Below are positions 29,329-38,612 of a DNA stretch of 64,000 bases, in pieces (position 1 is the first letter of the stretch; each line of letters starts with the position of its first letter). Below the pieces are notes generated by a model. The model was given only the letters and a program-made list of their open reading frames with translations. It was not told the origin of the DNA and did not search any database. Position numbers and translations under genes: made by a program. The DNA is from Pseudomonadota bacterium (GTDB lineage Bacteria > Myxococcota > Myxococcia > Myxococcales > Myxococcaceae): contig JAFAFL010000125.1 of the NCBI GenBank assembly GCA_023423535.1, positions 41,751-105,750 of the forward strand, written 5' to 3'.

Positions 29329-30492
29329 ATGCGAGACGACGGCTCCGGGAAGCGGCGCGACGGGCCCCCCTCACCCTCCCGGTCGGGCACCGACGGGCTC
29401 CCGCGGGCCGGCGCGCCGTCTCCGTCATCAAGAACCTCCACCGGCCAGATGCCCGCCGCGGGCGCAGGTCCCGGCCGCCCAGCGCCCTCCCCCTCCTCGC
29501 GCACCTCCACCGGCCAGATGCCGGCCGTCGGCGGAGTGCCCGCGGCGGGTGGCGCGCCCCGGAGGAGCACCACCGGGCAGCTCCCGGCTCAGGCTACGCC
29601 GAGGCCCCCTTCCCGCACCTCGACCGCTTCGTTCGCCGCTGCGCCGCCGCCGCGCACGCAGAGCGCGGTGAGCACGCCGAGGGTGCCAGTCACGCCGCCG
29701 CCGCGAGCGCCGTCCGGTGCCTCCTTCGCGCGGACGAACTCGTCGACGTCCAACCCGATGGCAGCGCCGCCGAAGCACCTGCTCGCGCGGGAGCTGGGCG
29801 GGGTGGAGAACGCGCAGCAGGCGCAGCAGCACCTCCTGCAGTCGGCGTTCGCGGACGACGACGAGGCCACCCAGTTCGACGCGCTGCTCGGCGCTCGCCG
29901 CGGCCCCGCCCCCCGCGCCGGCTCCGGGGACGACGAGGAGGACACGGGCTTCGACCACGTCTTCGACGGCACCGCCGCTCCCGAAGCGCTGCGCACCCGG
30001 GACCTCTTCAAGGCGCTGCAGCCGCCCGTGCAGAGCCGCGAGGGCCGGCGTTCGCGCGAGGCCTACCGGCTGGTGCTCGACCAGTTCGCGGTGGGCACGA
30101 ACCCGCGCTACGAGCCGGACGCTCCGGGCAAGCCGCGCGCGCACATCTTCGTCTGGGACGTCACGAGGGCGATGGGCGTGGAGATCCCGCACTTCCTCGG
30201 CGGCCGCGAGCTGAACCTCGCGCAGACGGTGGACTGGATCCGCCACGAGGGCCCGATGAAGGGCTGGCGCCGCTGCAGCGAGCTCGACGCGTGGCAGGCG
30301 GCCAACGCCGGCCACCCGGTGATCGCGCTGCCGAAGGAGGTGCGCCTCAAGCTCCTCGCCATGGCGCGCCCCGGGGACTTCAACACCGACGGCAAGCCCT
30401 TCCTCTCCGCCGCCGCGCTGGAGCGGGGAAACGGCCTCTCGGTGAAGCAGGCCTTCAACGTGTTCGCGGTGGAGTTCTACTCCCACGCCTGA
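29329..30492 (+). CDS. low-complexity protein with possible degenerate CHAP-like domain
   Basis: A 387-residue protein. The first 145 residues are Pro/Ser/Arg-rich and contain copies of SSRTSTGQMPA (two exact, two looser), predicted disordered. The rest includes an acidic patch (DDEEDTGFD) and a C-terminal 150-residue region: FVWDVTRAMGVEIPHFLGG, TVDWIRHEGPMKGWRR, AANAGHPVIALP. Its order recalls CHAP/NlpC-type peptidases (CNxFVxDV...AxxGxPVVA...), but the expected catalytic cysteine is replaced by RAHIFVWD, so an enzyme is doubtful. The family link is by memory and weak. ATG 29329 follows a TACACT element. Confidence 0.6.
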   Translation: MRDDGSGKRRDGPPSPSRSGTDGLPRAGAPSPSSRTSTGQMPAAGAGPGRPAPSPSSRTSTGQMPAVGGVPAAGGAPRRSTTGQLPAQATPRPPSRTSTASFAAAPPPRTQSAVSTPRVPVTPPPRAPSGASFARTNSSTSNPMAAPPKHLLARELGGVENAQQAQQHLLQSAFADDDEATQFDALLGARRGPAPRAGSGDDEEDTGFDHVFDGTAAPEALRTRDLFKALQPPVQSREGRRSREAYRLVLDQFAVGTNPRYEPDAPGKPRAHIFVWDVTRAMGVEIPHFLGGRELNLAQTVDWIRHEGPMKGWRRCSELDAWQAANAGHPVIALPKEVRLKLLAMARPGDFNTDGKPFLSAAALERGNGLSVKQAFNVFAVEFYSHA

Positions 30493-30523
30493 CGCGCGTT
30501 GGCCTCGCCGCGGCCCGCCCGGC

Positions 30524-31288
30524 TCACCGGATCCACCCCAGCGTCCGCGCGAGGTCCTCGTCCACCAGCCGCGCCAAGCCGGGCTCGCGCGGGAGGACGG
30601 CGCCGAGCAGCTTCGCCCCGTTGCGCACCGGCGCCCTTCCCGGCCGCCCGCGGACGCGGACCTTCAGGCGCTCGTCACCGCGCAGGAAGGAGGCCCCGAA
30701 CGAGATCTCCCTCCGCTCCTCGGGCAGCGGCCCATCCGGGGTGAGCCAGACCAGCGCGCCCACCCGGAGCGGCTCGAGCTCGCGCCGCCACACCCGCCGC
30801 AGCTCCCAGCCCACCAGCCCCGCCGCCAGCAGGAGCCCCAGCGCCGCCGCGGCGGGAACGAGCCAGAGCAGCCCGCCGCGCGCCCTCGCCCACCGGGCCT
30901 CCCGCGGCCGCTCCGGCACACCGGGGTCCACCAGCAGCCGCACGCTCGCACCCGGTCCGAGGCCCTCCGCGTAGAGCGCGGCGGCCGGCACGCCGCTGGC
31001 GCTCCGCGAGAGGCCACCCTGCACGTAGAGCACGTCGAGCAGCGCGTCCGCCCGCTCGCGCTCGTCCGGCGGCGGCAGGCGCACCCGCGCCACGGTGGCC
31101 GCGACCTCTTCCGCCCGGTCGAGGAAGGCCCGCTCCTCCGACACCCAGCGCCCGGCCCTCCCGGCGGCGAAGACGAGCAGCAGACAGAGGGACGCGCCCA
31201 CCGCGGAGGCGATGCAGAGCCTGCGGACCGCGCCGGGGACCTGCGCGAGCCGCACCGGTCGGGGCGCTTTGGGAATGGCGAGCTGCAT
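30524..31288 (-). CDS. two-helix membrane protein (DUF3592-like)
   Basis: A 254-residue protein with membrane helices at about 23-45 and 143-165. Between them a soluble part includes LGPGASVRLLVDPGVPERPREA, which resembles the conserved core of DUF3592 membrane proteins. The remaining 90 residues are cytoplasmic and basic. Function unknown. The gene lies between the gene ending at 30492 and mutS; the 12-bp gap from the mutS stop makes co-transcription with mutS upstream likely. Confidence 0.65.
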   Translation of the reverse strand: MQLAIPKAPRPVRLAQVPGAVRRLCIASAVGASLCLLLVFAAGRAGRWVSEERAFLDRAEEVAATVARVRLPPPDERERADALLDVLYVQGGLSRSASGVPAAALYAEGLGPGASVRLLVDPGVPERPREARWARARGGLLWLVPAAAALGLLLAAGLVGWELRRVWRRELEPLRVGALVWLTPDGPLPEERREISFGASFLRGDERLKVRVRGRPGRAPVRNGAKLLGAVLPREPGLARLVDEDLARTLGWIR

Positions 31289-31300
31289 TCCCTTCCGAGC

Positions 31301-34039
31301 CTACTCCGAGAGCTCTCTCCGGAGCTTCGCCAGCAGGTTCAGCGCTTCGAGCGGCGTGGTGGTGTCGGTGGAGAGTCCTCGCAGCTCCGCGAGCACCTTC
31401 GCCTCGCCGTCGCTCAGCTGCGGTCCCGGCTCGGCGACGAAGAGCCCGAGCTGCGCCTTCGCCGCCTTCTTCTGACCGCCGGAGAGCCTGGGCCTGCCCG
31501 CGTCGTCGAGCTCGCCGGACTCGAGGTTGGCGAGGATCTCCCGGGACCGGCCCACCACCTCCGGCGGCAACCCGGCGAGCCGCGCGACCTCGATGCCGTA
31601 GGAGCGGCTCGCCCCTCCCGGGACGAGCTTGCGCAGGAACACCACCTTGCCGCCGGTCTCCTTCACCGCCACCTGGCAGTTGCGCACCCGCGGCTTCTCC
31701 CGGGCGAGGTCCACCAGCTCGTGGTAGTGCGTGGCAAACAGCGTCCGCGCGCCGATCCGGTCGTGCAGGTGCTCCGCCACCGCCCACGCGATGGACAGGC
31801 CGTCGAAGGTCGAGGTCCCCCGGCCGATCTCGTCGAGCACCACCAGCGACCGCTTCGTGGCGTGGTGGAGGATGTTCGCGGTCTCGGTCATCTCCACCAT
31901 GAAGGTGGACTGTCCTCGGGCGAGGTTGTCCGACGCGCCCACGCGGGTGAAGACGCGGTCGCAGACGCCTACCCGCGCGCGCCTCGCGGGGACGAACGAG
32001 CCCGCCTGCGCGAGGAGCACGGTCAGCGCCACCTGCCGCATCACCGTGCTCTTTCCGGCCATGTTCGGGCCGGTGATGATGAGGATCTGCGCGTCCCGCC
32101 GGTCGAGCCGAAGGTCGTTGGGCACGAAGTCCCCGTGCGAGAGCATCCGCTCCACCACCGGGTGCCGCCCGTCGGTGATCTCCAGCGTGTCGCTCTCGTC
32201 CACCTCCGGGCGCACGTAGCCCATCTCCGCCGCGCACCGGGCAAAGGAGAGCAGCGCGTCACACGTCGCCACCGCATCCGCCGCCGCGCGGATGGCCGAG
32301 GCCTGCGCGACGACCCGGGCGCGAAGCTCCTCGAAGATCCGCAGCTCCAGCGCGCAGCGCTTCTCCTCCGCGGTGAGGACCTTCTCCTCGTACTCCTTCA
32401 GCTCCGGGGTGACGAAGCGCTCGGAGCCCACCGTCGTCTGCCGCCGGATGTAGTCCTCCGGCACCCGGTCGAGGTTCGAGCGCGTGACCTCAAGGTAGTA
32501 GCCGAAGACCTTGTTGTAGCGGACCTTCAAGGACGAGATGCCGGTGCGCTCGCGCTCGCGGGCCTCGATGCGCAGGAGCACGTCCTTGCCGGTGGTGCTG
32601 ATCTCCACCAGCTCGTCCAGCTCCCGGTCGTAGCCCGGCCGGATGAGCCCGCCGTCCTTCAGCGTGATCGGCGGCTCGTCCACCACCGCCCGCCCGAGCA
32701 GGTCCGTCAGCTCCGGCAGCGCCCGCAAGGGCGAGACCAGCGCCCCCAGCAGCGCCGAGCGGCACGCCGAGAGCCGGTCCGCCAGCACCGGCAGCGCCGC
32801 CAGCGAGGTCGCCAGGGCCCGGAGGTCGCGCGCGTTGCCCGCCCCCAGCGAGAGCCTGCCGCAGAGCCGCTCGAGGTCGGAGACGCCCTTGGCGGCCTCG
32901 GTGAGAGCCTCGCGAAGCACCCCGCCGCCCACCAGTTCCTCCACCGCGTCCAGCCTCGCGGTGATCTCCGGCAGGCTCCGCAGGGGCGACGACAGCCAGC
33001 GCGCGAGCTTGCGCGCGCCCATCCCGGTGGCGGTCCGGTCGAGCACCCAGAGCAGCGAGCCCTTCCGGCCGCCGTCCCGCATGGTCTTCGTGATCTCGAG
33101 GTTCGCGCGGGTCGATTCGTCGAGCAGAAGGTGCCGGCCGGGGTCGAGCCTCGAGAGCCGGTCCACGTGCGCCGCGTCCGTCTTCTGCGTGTCCCGCACG
33201 TAGCGCAGCGCCGCGCCCGCCGCCGCGGTGGCCAGGGGCGCGTCCTCCAGCCCGAAGGCGGAGAGCGAGGCCACCGAGAAGTGCGCCCTCAACAGCGCCG
33301 CCGCCCGCGAGGGATCGAACGCGCCCCGGTCGAGCTGCGCCACCGCCGGCCGCTTCGGCAGCCTCGAGACGAACGCCTCCAGCGCGGGCGTCCCCCACAG
33401 CTCCTCGCTCACCAGCAGCTCCCGCACGTCCGCGCGGGAGAGCTCCTCCGCGAGGGACTCCGGACTCTCCAGCTCCAGCGCGCGGAAGTCGCCGGTGGAC
33501 GCGTCGAGCAGCGCCGCGCCGCAGCGCTCCTCACCGAGCTGCACCGCGGCAAGGAAGTTGTTCGTCCGGGGCTCGAGCACCTCGTCGTCGAGCACCATCC
33601 CGGGCGTGATGATCCGGATGACCTCCCGCCGCACGATGCCCTTGCCCGCGCCCGGCTCCTCCACCTGCTCGCAGACCGCCACCCGCAGGCCATGCTCCAC
33701 GAGCTTCGCGATGTAGCGGCGAGCCGAGTGGTAGGGCACCCCGCACATGGGCACCCGGTCCGGCCCCTTCGACCTCGAGGTGAGGGTGATCTGGAGGATC
33801 TCCGAGGCCCTGACCGCGTCCTCGAAGAACATCTCGTAGAAGTCCCCCAGCCGGAAGAAGAGGACCGCGTCCGGGTGCTGCGCCTTCACCTCCAGATACT
33901 GGCGCATCATCGGCGTGGCTTCGGCGATGGAGAGCTCCGACGCCTTTGGCGGCTCGGCCCCTGCCGGTGGGGGCGGCACGACTCCCGCGACCTCCGCCAC
34001 CTCCTCCATCCGCTGCTCCAGCCCGTGCGCCGTCGTCAT
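31301..34039 (-). CDS. mutS: DNA mismatch repair protein MutS
   Basis: A 912-residue MutS. After a 40-residue variable N-terminus, the mismatch-binding motif GDFYEMF places Phe67 and Glu69 at the lesion-contact positions. The ATPase shows ITGPNMAGKSTV (near 660), a DEIGRGTSTFDG Walker B and the typical YGIEVARLAGLP region. The C-terminus (TTPLEALNLLAKLRREL) fits the tetramerisation end. E. coli MutS is 853 residues. The ATG at 34039 gives the shortest sensible N-terminus; the longer frame upstream lacks family character. No mutL is in the window. Confidence 0.97.
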   Translation of the reverse strand: MTTAHGLEQRMEEVAEVAGVVPPPPAGAEPPKASELSIAEATPMMRQYLEVKAQHPDAVLFFRLGDFYEMFFEDAVRASEILQITLTSRSKGPDRVPMCGVPYHSARRYIAKLVEHGLRVAVCEQVEEPGAGKGIVRREVIRIITPGMVLDDEVLEPRTNNFLAAVQLGEERCGAALLDASTGDFRALELESPESLAEELSRADVRELLVSEELWGTPALEAFVSRLPKRPAVAQLDRGAFDPSRAAALLRAHFSVASLSAFGLEDAPLATAAAGAALRYVRDTQKTDAAHVDRLSRLDPGRHLLLDESTRANLEITKTMRDGGRKGSLLWVLDRTATGMGARKLARWLSSPLRSLPEITARLDAVEELVGGGVLREALTEAAKGVSDLERLCGRLSLGAGNARDLRALATSLAALPVLADRLSACRSALLGALVSPLRALPELTDLLGRAVVDEPPITLKDGGLIRPGYDRELDELVEISTTGKDVLLRIEARERERTGISSLKVRYNKVFGYYLEVTRSNLDRVPEDYIRRQTTVGSERFVTPELKEYEEKVLTAEEKRCALELRIFEELRARVVAQASAIRAAADAVATCDALLSFARCAAEMGYVRPEVDESDTLEITDGRHPVVERMLSHGDFVPNDLRLDRRDAQILIITGPNMAGKSTVMRQVALTVLLAQAGSFVPARRARVGVCDRVFTRVGASDNLARGQSTFMVEMTETANILHHATKRSLVVLDEIGRGTSTFDGLSIAWAVAEHLHDRIGARTLFATHYHELVDLAREKPRVRNCQVAVKETGGKVVFLRKLVPGGASRSYGIEVARLAGLPPEVVGRSREILANLESGELDDAGRPRLSGGQKKAAKAQLGLFVAEPGPQLSDGEAKVLAELRGLSTDTTTPLEALNLLAKLRRELSE

Positions 34040-34184
34040 CCCGCGGGCGCTTAGCAGCCCGATCTGACATCCGCGGCCCCCGCGAGAACCGCCCGAACTG
34101 CCCGCCCTCCGTTGCGGTGCGCGCAACTTCTCCTTGTCATTGGGGCGGAAGGCGACCAGACCGCCGCCGCCCAAAGGAGGGCAC

Positions 34185-34847
34185 ATGCACCTCAACACTC
34201 GTTTCCTCGCCGTTTCCCTCATCGCGCTCACCGGCTGCAGCGCGAGCATCCATTCACACGGCGGTGGCGCGGAGCACCCCGACCACCGCAGCGCGGTCGC
34301 CGCCGCCGAAGAGGCCCCTGCCCCGGCACCCGCCGAGACCGCGCCCGTCGCCGAGCCCGCCCCCGAGGCGCCGCAGCCCGAGGCCGAAGGCGTCTTCGCC
34401 AGGCAGCTGCCGAGCGGCGTGAAGATCCAGGGCAACCCGGACGGCGTGGAGAGCAAGCTCATCGCCTTCATCGAGAGCGACAAGCCGGTGGACAAGACGA
34501 CCTGGTTCACCTTCGACCGGCTGCTCTTCGATACCGGCAAGGCGACGCTGAACATGGAGCGCTCGCGCGATCAGCTCGCGAACATCGCGGCGATCCTCGC
34601 GGCGTATCCGAACGTGAAGCTGAAGCTCGGCGGCTACACGGACAACGTGGGCAACGCGGACTCGAACCTCAAGCTCTCGCAGCGCCGCGCGGAGAACGTG
34701 ATGGCGGCGATCGTCGAGCTGGGCGTGGAGAAGTCGCGCCTCACCGCCGAGGGCTTCGGCCAGCAGCACCCCGTCTGCAAGGCCAACGACACCGCCGAGT
34801 GCCGCGCGCAGAACCGCCGCATCGACGTGCGGGTGACGCAGAAGTAG
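34185..34847 (+). CDS. OmpA/Pal-like peptidoglycan-binding lipoprotein
   Basis: A 220-residue lipoprotein (IALTGC, Cys18) with a Pro/Ala/Glu linker and a C-terminal OmpA domain from about 105: FDRLLFDTGKATLN, LGGYTDNVGNADSN, LSQRRAENVM, ENFGQ-type LTAEGFGQQHP and AQNRRIDVRV. The Asp and Arg that bind diaminopimelate in this family are present. It probably links the outer membrane to peptidoglycan. A perfect AAAGGAGG 4 nt before ATG 34185 fixes the start. Neither tol nor pal partner genes are nearby. Confidence 0.9.
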   Translation: MHLNTRFLAVSLIALTGCSASIHSHGGGAEHPDHRSAVAAAEEAPAPAPAETAPVAEPAPEAPQPEAEGVFARQLPSGVKIQGNPDGVESKLIAFIESDKPVDKTTWFTFDRLLFDTGKATLNMERSRDQLANIAAILAAYPNVKLKLGGYTDNVGNADSNLKLSQRRAENVMAAIVELGVEKSRLTAEGFGQQHPVCKANDTAECRAQNRRIDVRVTQK

Positions 34848-34860
34848 GGGCGGTCAGGCG

Positions 34861-34893
34861 GGGCGCGCCGCGGTGGTGACGGCCGCGGCGCCC
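34861..34893. terminator. GC-rich hairpin between convergent genes
   Basis: Arms GGGCGCGCCGCGG (34861-34873) and CCGCGGCGCCC (34883-34893), with one bulged base and a 9-nt loop, between the OmpA-like stop (34847) and the convergent lipoprotein stop (34899). There is no T run, so intrinsic termination is uncertain; a bidirectional pause or Rho-assisted site is possible. Confidence 0.4.
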
Positions 34894-34898
34894 TGGCG

Positions 34899-35924
34899 CT
34901 AGAGCTGGAAGAGCAGCTGCTCGAGCAGGATGTCCATGTCCCGCGTCGTCTGGGCCTCGTTGTGGAACGAGGTGTAGCTGACGCGCCCCCCGCCCTCGGT
35001 GAACTGAACCACGTAGGGCCGGTTCGCGAGCGTCCCCTCGGGCGTCGCCGCAGGCCCGCTGACGAGGACCTCCGTGGCGGCGGGCACCGAGTCGATCACC
35101 GCCCAGCCGCTCTGGTCGAAGAGGAGCTGCGCCCCCTCCCGGCCCAGCGCCCGCTTCATGCCCTCGTCGAGCACCCGCGCCTCGGCCTCTCCGCTCTCCC
35201 CCACCCGGGCGGCGCCGGCGAGGAAGTGGACCCTCCCCGGGAAGGCGCGCTGCACGTAGGACTCCGCCCAGTCGGAGGCGTAGAGCGCGCCGCCGCCCTG
35301 CACGAAGGCCCGGAGCGCCTCCACCGTCGCGTCGTCGTAGGCATAGGAGTCGTCGAGGCCGCAGTTGAGGAAGAGCGCGGAGTACCCCGAGAGATCCGCC
35401 GTCGCCAGCTGCTCGGCTTCGAGACCCTCCGCCGCGAAGCCCAGACGCTCGAGCACCCTCTCGATGTTGTCGTAGGCGCCGCGCACGAAGGCCAGCCGCA
35501 CCTGTGAGCCGTTCACCCGCAGCGTCACCGAGCCGCCCGGCATCGCGTCGAGCTCGCTGCGGAAGAGCCCCTTCTCCATCCGCACGAGGGTCGTCTCGCC
35601 GGGCAGCCCCCGCACGCTGAACCGTCCCTCACGTCCGGTGCCCACCCAGCAGTCGCCGGAGGCGAGGTGGACGAAGGCGCCCGCGACGGGGGTGCTGCCG
35701 TTGGGCGCCACCACCGTGCCGGTCAGCGCTCCGCTTCCCCTTCCGCAATCGACGGCGCTCGGGGGGACCGCCTCCGGGCGCTGCGGACCGCGCGGAGCGG
35801 GAACGTGGGTGGCACCGGGCTGGCCAGGGTCTGTGGGATCGCGGAGAGGGCCGGGCCCTTCGCTGCAGGCGGCGACGAGCGCGGTGAGCAGCGCGAAAGA
35901 CAGGCGGCGGGACGACGTTCTCAT
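34899..35924 (-). CDS. lipoprotein with carboxypeptidase-regulatory-like and glutaminase-like domains
   Basis: A 341-residue lipoprotein (ALVAAC, Cys20). A Pro-rich linker is followed by a beta-sandwich of the carboxypeptidase-regulatory type (GALTGTVVAPNGSTPVAGAF, GRFSVRGLPGETTLVR; about 64-130). The second half (VRLAFVRGAYDNIERVLERL, YSALFLNCGLDD, ALRAFVQGGGALYASD) resembles class I glutaminase/ThuA-like folds that bind rather than cleave. No catalytic Cys-His pair is evident. Function unknown; surface or periplasmic binding is likely. Confidence 0.7.
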   Translation of the reverse strand: MRTSSRRLSFALLTALVAACSEGPGPLRDPTDPGQPGATHVPAPRGPQRPEAVPPSAVDCGRGSGALTGTVVAPNGSTPVAGAFVHLASGDCWVGTGREGRFSVRGLPGETTLVRMEKGLFRSELDAMPGGSVTLRVNGSQVRLAFVRGAYDNIERVLERLGFAAEGLEAEQLATADLSGYSALFLNCGLDDSYAYDDATVEALRAFVQGGGALYASDWAESYVQRAFPGRVHFLAGAARVGESGEAEARVLDEGMKRALGREGAQLLFDQSGWAVIDSVPAATEVLVSGPAATPEGTLANRPYVVQFTEGGGRVSYTSFHNEAQTTRDMDILLEQLLFQL

Positions 35925-36016
35925 GGTGGGGAGAGGCTCCAGGATGAAGGTGCAGGCCCACCCGGCGGGCGGAGGGACCCGGTCTGCGCGCTCGTGTCCT
36001 CACCGGTGCGAAAGCT

Positions 36017-37133
36017 TCACGAGCCGTGCAGCCCTTCCTCCATCGCCGTCATCGGGTCGAGCACGCCGTACGAGCCCATGCGCATCGGGCCACCGCCGAG
36101 CAGCAGCCGCAGCCCGATTGACCCGCTCCAGAAGCCCGCCCTTCCGAAGAGCGCTACGGCTTCGAGCGAGGGCGGGCCGCGCTCGCGCCGCACGAGGTGA
36201 TGCTGGACCTCGCCGAAGAGGCGCACCTCGGTGGGAAGGGCGGTGAGGGCGACGCTGTAGCCGGCGGCGTTGATGAGCCAGCGGGTGGCGCCGAGCGGCC
36301 GGTCGTCGTGGAGGTAGCGGAAGAACGCGTCCTCGCCGCGCGGCCCCTCGCGCGCGAACTCGGGGCGGGTCGCGAGCTCCACCCGGTAGTAGGGCCGACA
36401 GCTCCCACGGCGCGGCGGTCGGGCCTGCGCCGCCGCCGAAGCGCCTCGAGCCGCGGAGGGAAAAGGAGTCGCCGAAGGAGCGGACGTTGCTGAAGTCCCA
36501 GGGGCCGTGCGGCTCCGCGCCGCCGAAGAGCCCCGCCTCCAGCCCCCACCCGCCGTAGAGCGCCACCGCGTTCACCGTCCAGCGCTCGAGGACCTGCGAG
36601 AGGTGGTGGTTGGTGGGATACTTGAGGACCGGCCGCGACATCGGGTCGTCCGTCCCGTAGGGCGCGAAGCCCTTTCCCGCCGACAGCGACAGCGCGCCGC
36701 CGCCGGGGGCCCGGAAGAGGTTCAGGCTGAGCATCGCCTCGTGCAGCACGGTGTGCGGATGGCGCGCGTCGATGTAGCCCTCGCCCCATCCGCCGAAGGT
36801 GATCTCGCCGCCCGGCAGCGTGAGCGCCTCGAGGTTCGGCGTCACCCGGAGCGCGACGGCCCGCCGGGGGGCCTCGAGGTTCAGCATCGCCACCGGCTGC
36901 GTCAGGTAGGGCCGCGTGCGGTCGAGGAGGCTGCCGCGCAGCGGCTCCGCATGGGTCACCGCGCCGATGGCCTGTGCCATCCCCAGCACCCGCCACCCGC
37001 CACCGAATGGTTGCACGAACATCTGGTGCATTGCGTGTGGCGTCGCCTCCTCTCCGTGCGCGTGCTCCGGGTCGGGCGTGGCGCCGGCGACGCAAGCCCA
37101 TGTACCAACGACCGCGACGACGACTGGGATCAT
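36017..37133 (-). pseudogene. frameshifted outer-membrane beta-barrel-like gene
   Basis: Two adjoining frames encode one protein. The first runs from ATG 37133 with a short signal (VVVAVVGTWACVAGA) through barrel-like sequence (EITFGGWGEGYID, LERWTVNAVALYGGWGLEAGLFGG) to about 36400, where it reads TAAPWELSAL and then degenerates. The second, in another frame, carries RPYYRVELATRPEFAREG onward to a stop at 36017. Removing one base near 36397-36400 (in GACAG, plus strand) would join WEL to RPYYRVE and give about 365 residues. This could be a real mutation or a base-calling error. Function unknown; a His-rich start (EHAHGEEATPHAMH) might bind metal. Confidence 0.7.
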
Positions 37134-37410
37134 GGGGGGCTCCGGAGAGGGCACCGCGCGCGGCGGCCGGAGTGACCTGCGGCCGCGAGCGCGAGGATGC
37201 ACGCGGCTGGCCCCACCGGACGAGGGGCAACCCGACACCGCGCGGCTGCCACCGTGGAATCGGCCGACGCCACGCGCCGGGTCGCAAGCCGGGTTGACGA
37301 GGCCGCAATGGGTCGAAAGCGCCGAGTGCCCCGGGCGAATGCCCCTCCACCGTCCCTGACGAGGTGGACCAACCGGCGCCGGCGGAGCGCTCAGAGCCCC
37401 ACGAGGTCGG
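37134..37410. other. spacer upstream of the 22-bp repeat array
   Basis: No gene is supported here. The stretch is GC-rich, and its right end (from about 37345) contains degenerate relatives of the repeat unit, including one at 37389-37410. The long open frames that cross it on both strands are produced by the repeat. Confidence 0.5.
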
Positions 37411-37806
37411 GCACTGACCGGCACGAGGCGGAGCGCCGACCGTGACGAGGCGGAGCACCGGCCGTGACGAGGCGGAGCACCGACCGGCACGAGGCGGAGC
37501 ACCGACCGGCACGAGGCGGAGCACCGACCGGCACGAGGCAGAGCACCGACCGGCACGAGGCGGAGCACCGACCGGCACGAGGCGGAGCGCCGACCGGCAC
37601 GAGGCGGAGCGCCGACCGTGACGAGGTCGAGCACCGACCGATACGAGGTCGGGCGCTGACCGGCACGAGGCGGAGCACCGACCGCGACGAGGCGGAGCAC
37701 CGACCGCGATGAGGCGGAGCACCGACCGACACGAGGCCGAGGACCGACCGTGACGAGGCGGAGCACCGACCGTGACGAGGCGGAGCACCGACCGCGACCC
37801 GGTGGG
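37411..37806. repeat. 18 tandem copies of a 22-bp repeat
   Basis: Eighteen consecutive 22-bp units with no spacers, so not a CRISPR. The commonest unit begins GCACCGACCG and ends ACGAGGCGGA with two variable bases (GC, TG, CG, AC or AT) between them. Central units are the most alike (five nearly identical from 37477 to 37586); units drift toward the ends. Because 22 is not a multiple of 3, three units span 22 codons and all frames stay open, which explains the many artefactual reading frames. It sits in the gap between two minus-strand genes. Confidence 0.95.
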
Positions 37807-37868
37807 GCGCTTATCCCGACGTGCTCGCTCCACCGGCGCGAGCCCGCGGACCTTCACCTACACGCGGC

Positions 37869-38531
37869 TCAGCCTCCCGCCCACAGCGCGGCGAGACAGA
37901 GTCCGACGAAGGCCATCAGCGCCGGCGTCGCCACGGCCGGGACGAGCCCGCGCCGGAAACGCTTCCGCTCCATCGGGTGCTGGTACCACTCCTCCGCCAC
38001 GCGCAGCCGGGCGGCCCGGTCGAAGCCTGCGTGCGGACGGAACCCGCGCGAGACCAGTCGCTCCACGCTCTTCGCGTGTGACGCGAGCACCTCGCCCAGC
38101 GGCCTCTCCGGCATCGCGGTGAGGAGCCGGTCCCGCCCGTCCTCTGCCGGGCGGTCATAGGCGCCGGTCAGCGCCGCGCCGCCGCCCTCGAAGCCGGTGA
38201 GGAAGAAGAGGCGCGGCTCGCCGGAGCGCAGGTGGAAGATCGTGGCGAAGGCGCCCGCGCCAGGGTGGCTGAAGGTCACCGTGTCCAGCCTCGCGGCCGC
38301 GCCCAGTTGCTCCCAGAAGAGGCCCAGCCGCTCGAAGCCGAGCCTCTCCAGCTCGTCCGCCAGCGCCGCGGTGCGCGGCTCGTTCTCCTCGGCGAGGGAG
38401 ATGCGCCCGTTCGGATCGAAGCCGCACCGGAACGCGGTCAGTCGCCGGTACGCCGCGAGCACCCGCCGGAGCTGGAAGAGGCTGAACCCGAGCAGCGCGC
38501 CACCCAGGAGCAGCAGGAGCGGTGAGGACAT
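37869..38531 (-). CDS. membrane protein of unknown function
   Basis: A 220-residue protein with one N-terminal helix (about 3-20), a soluble middle and one C-terminal helix (about 195-217). The middle contains CGFDPNGRISLAEEN, a conserved-looking segment, and LFFLTGFEGGGAAL. I do not recognise a family. ATG 38531 lies 7 nt after a TACAGT element and is divergent from the cyclodeaminase gene. The 22-bp repeat array lies just downstream of its stop. Confidence 0.7.
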   Translation of the reverse strand: MSSPLLLLLGGALLGFSLFQLRRVLAAYRRLTAFRCGFDPNGRISLAEENEPRTAALADELERLGFERLGLFWEQLGAAARLDTVTFSHPGAGAFATIFHLRSGEPRLFFLTGFEGGGAALTGAYDRPAEDGRDRLLTAMPERPLGEVLASHAKSVERLVSRGFRPHAGFDRAARLRVAEEWYQHPMERKRFRRGLVPAVATPALMAFVGLCLAALWAGG

Positions 38532-38538
38532 GCCCGGC

Positions 38539-38544
38539 ACTGTA
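38539..38544 (-). promoter_or_regulatory. candidate -10 element for the gene starting at 38531
   Basis: TACAGT on the minus strand, inside GGCTACAGTGCCGGGC, the same 16-base string as at 11276-11291. The start codon follows after 7 nt, so the transcript would be leaderless. Confidence 0.5.
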
Positions 38545-38612
38545 GCCGCAGGCGAGCACGCGCGAGCCCGATGCTGCTTGCCCGCCCCCCCCTTCGGACG
38601 CAGGGTGATCCC

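Noticed and set aside
37411..37806. CRISPR-like array
   Set aside because: The 22-bp units are directly adjacent with no spacers and there are no cas genes; it is a simple tandem repeat.
36154..37857. Long open frames on both strands across the 22-bp repeats
   Set aside because: A 22-bp repeat without stops keeps every frame open; the predicted proteins are just periodic Arg/Ser/Gly strings.
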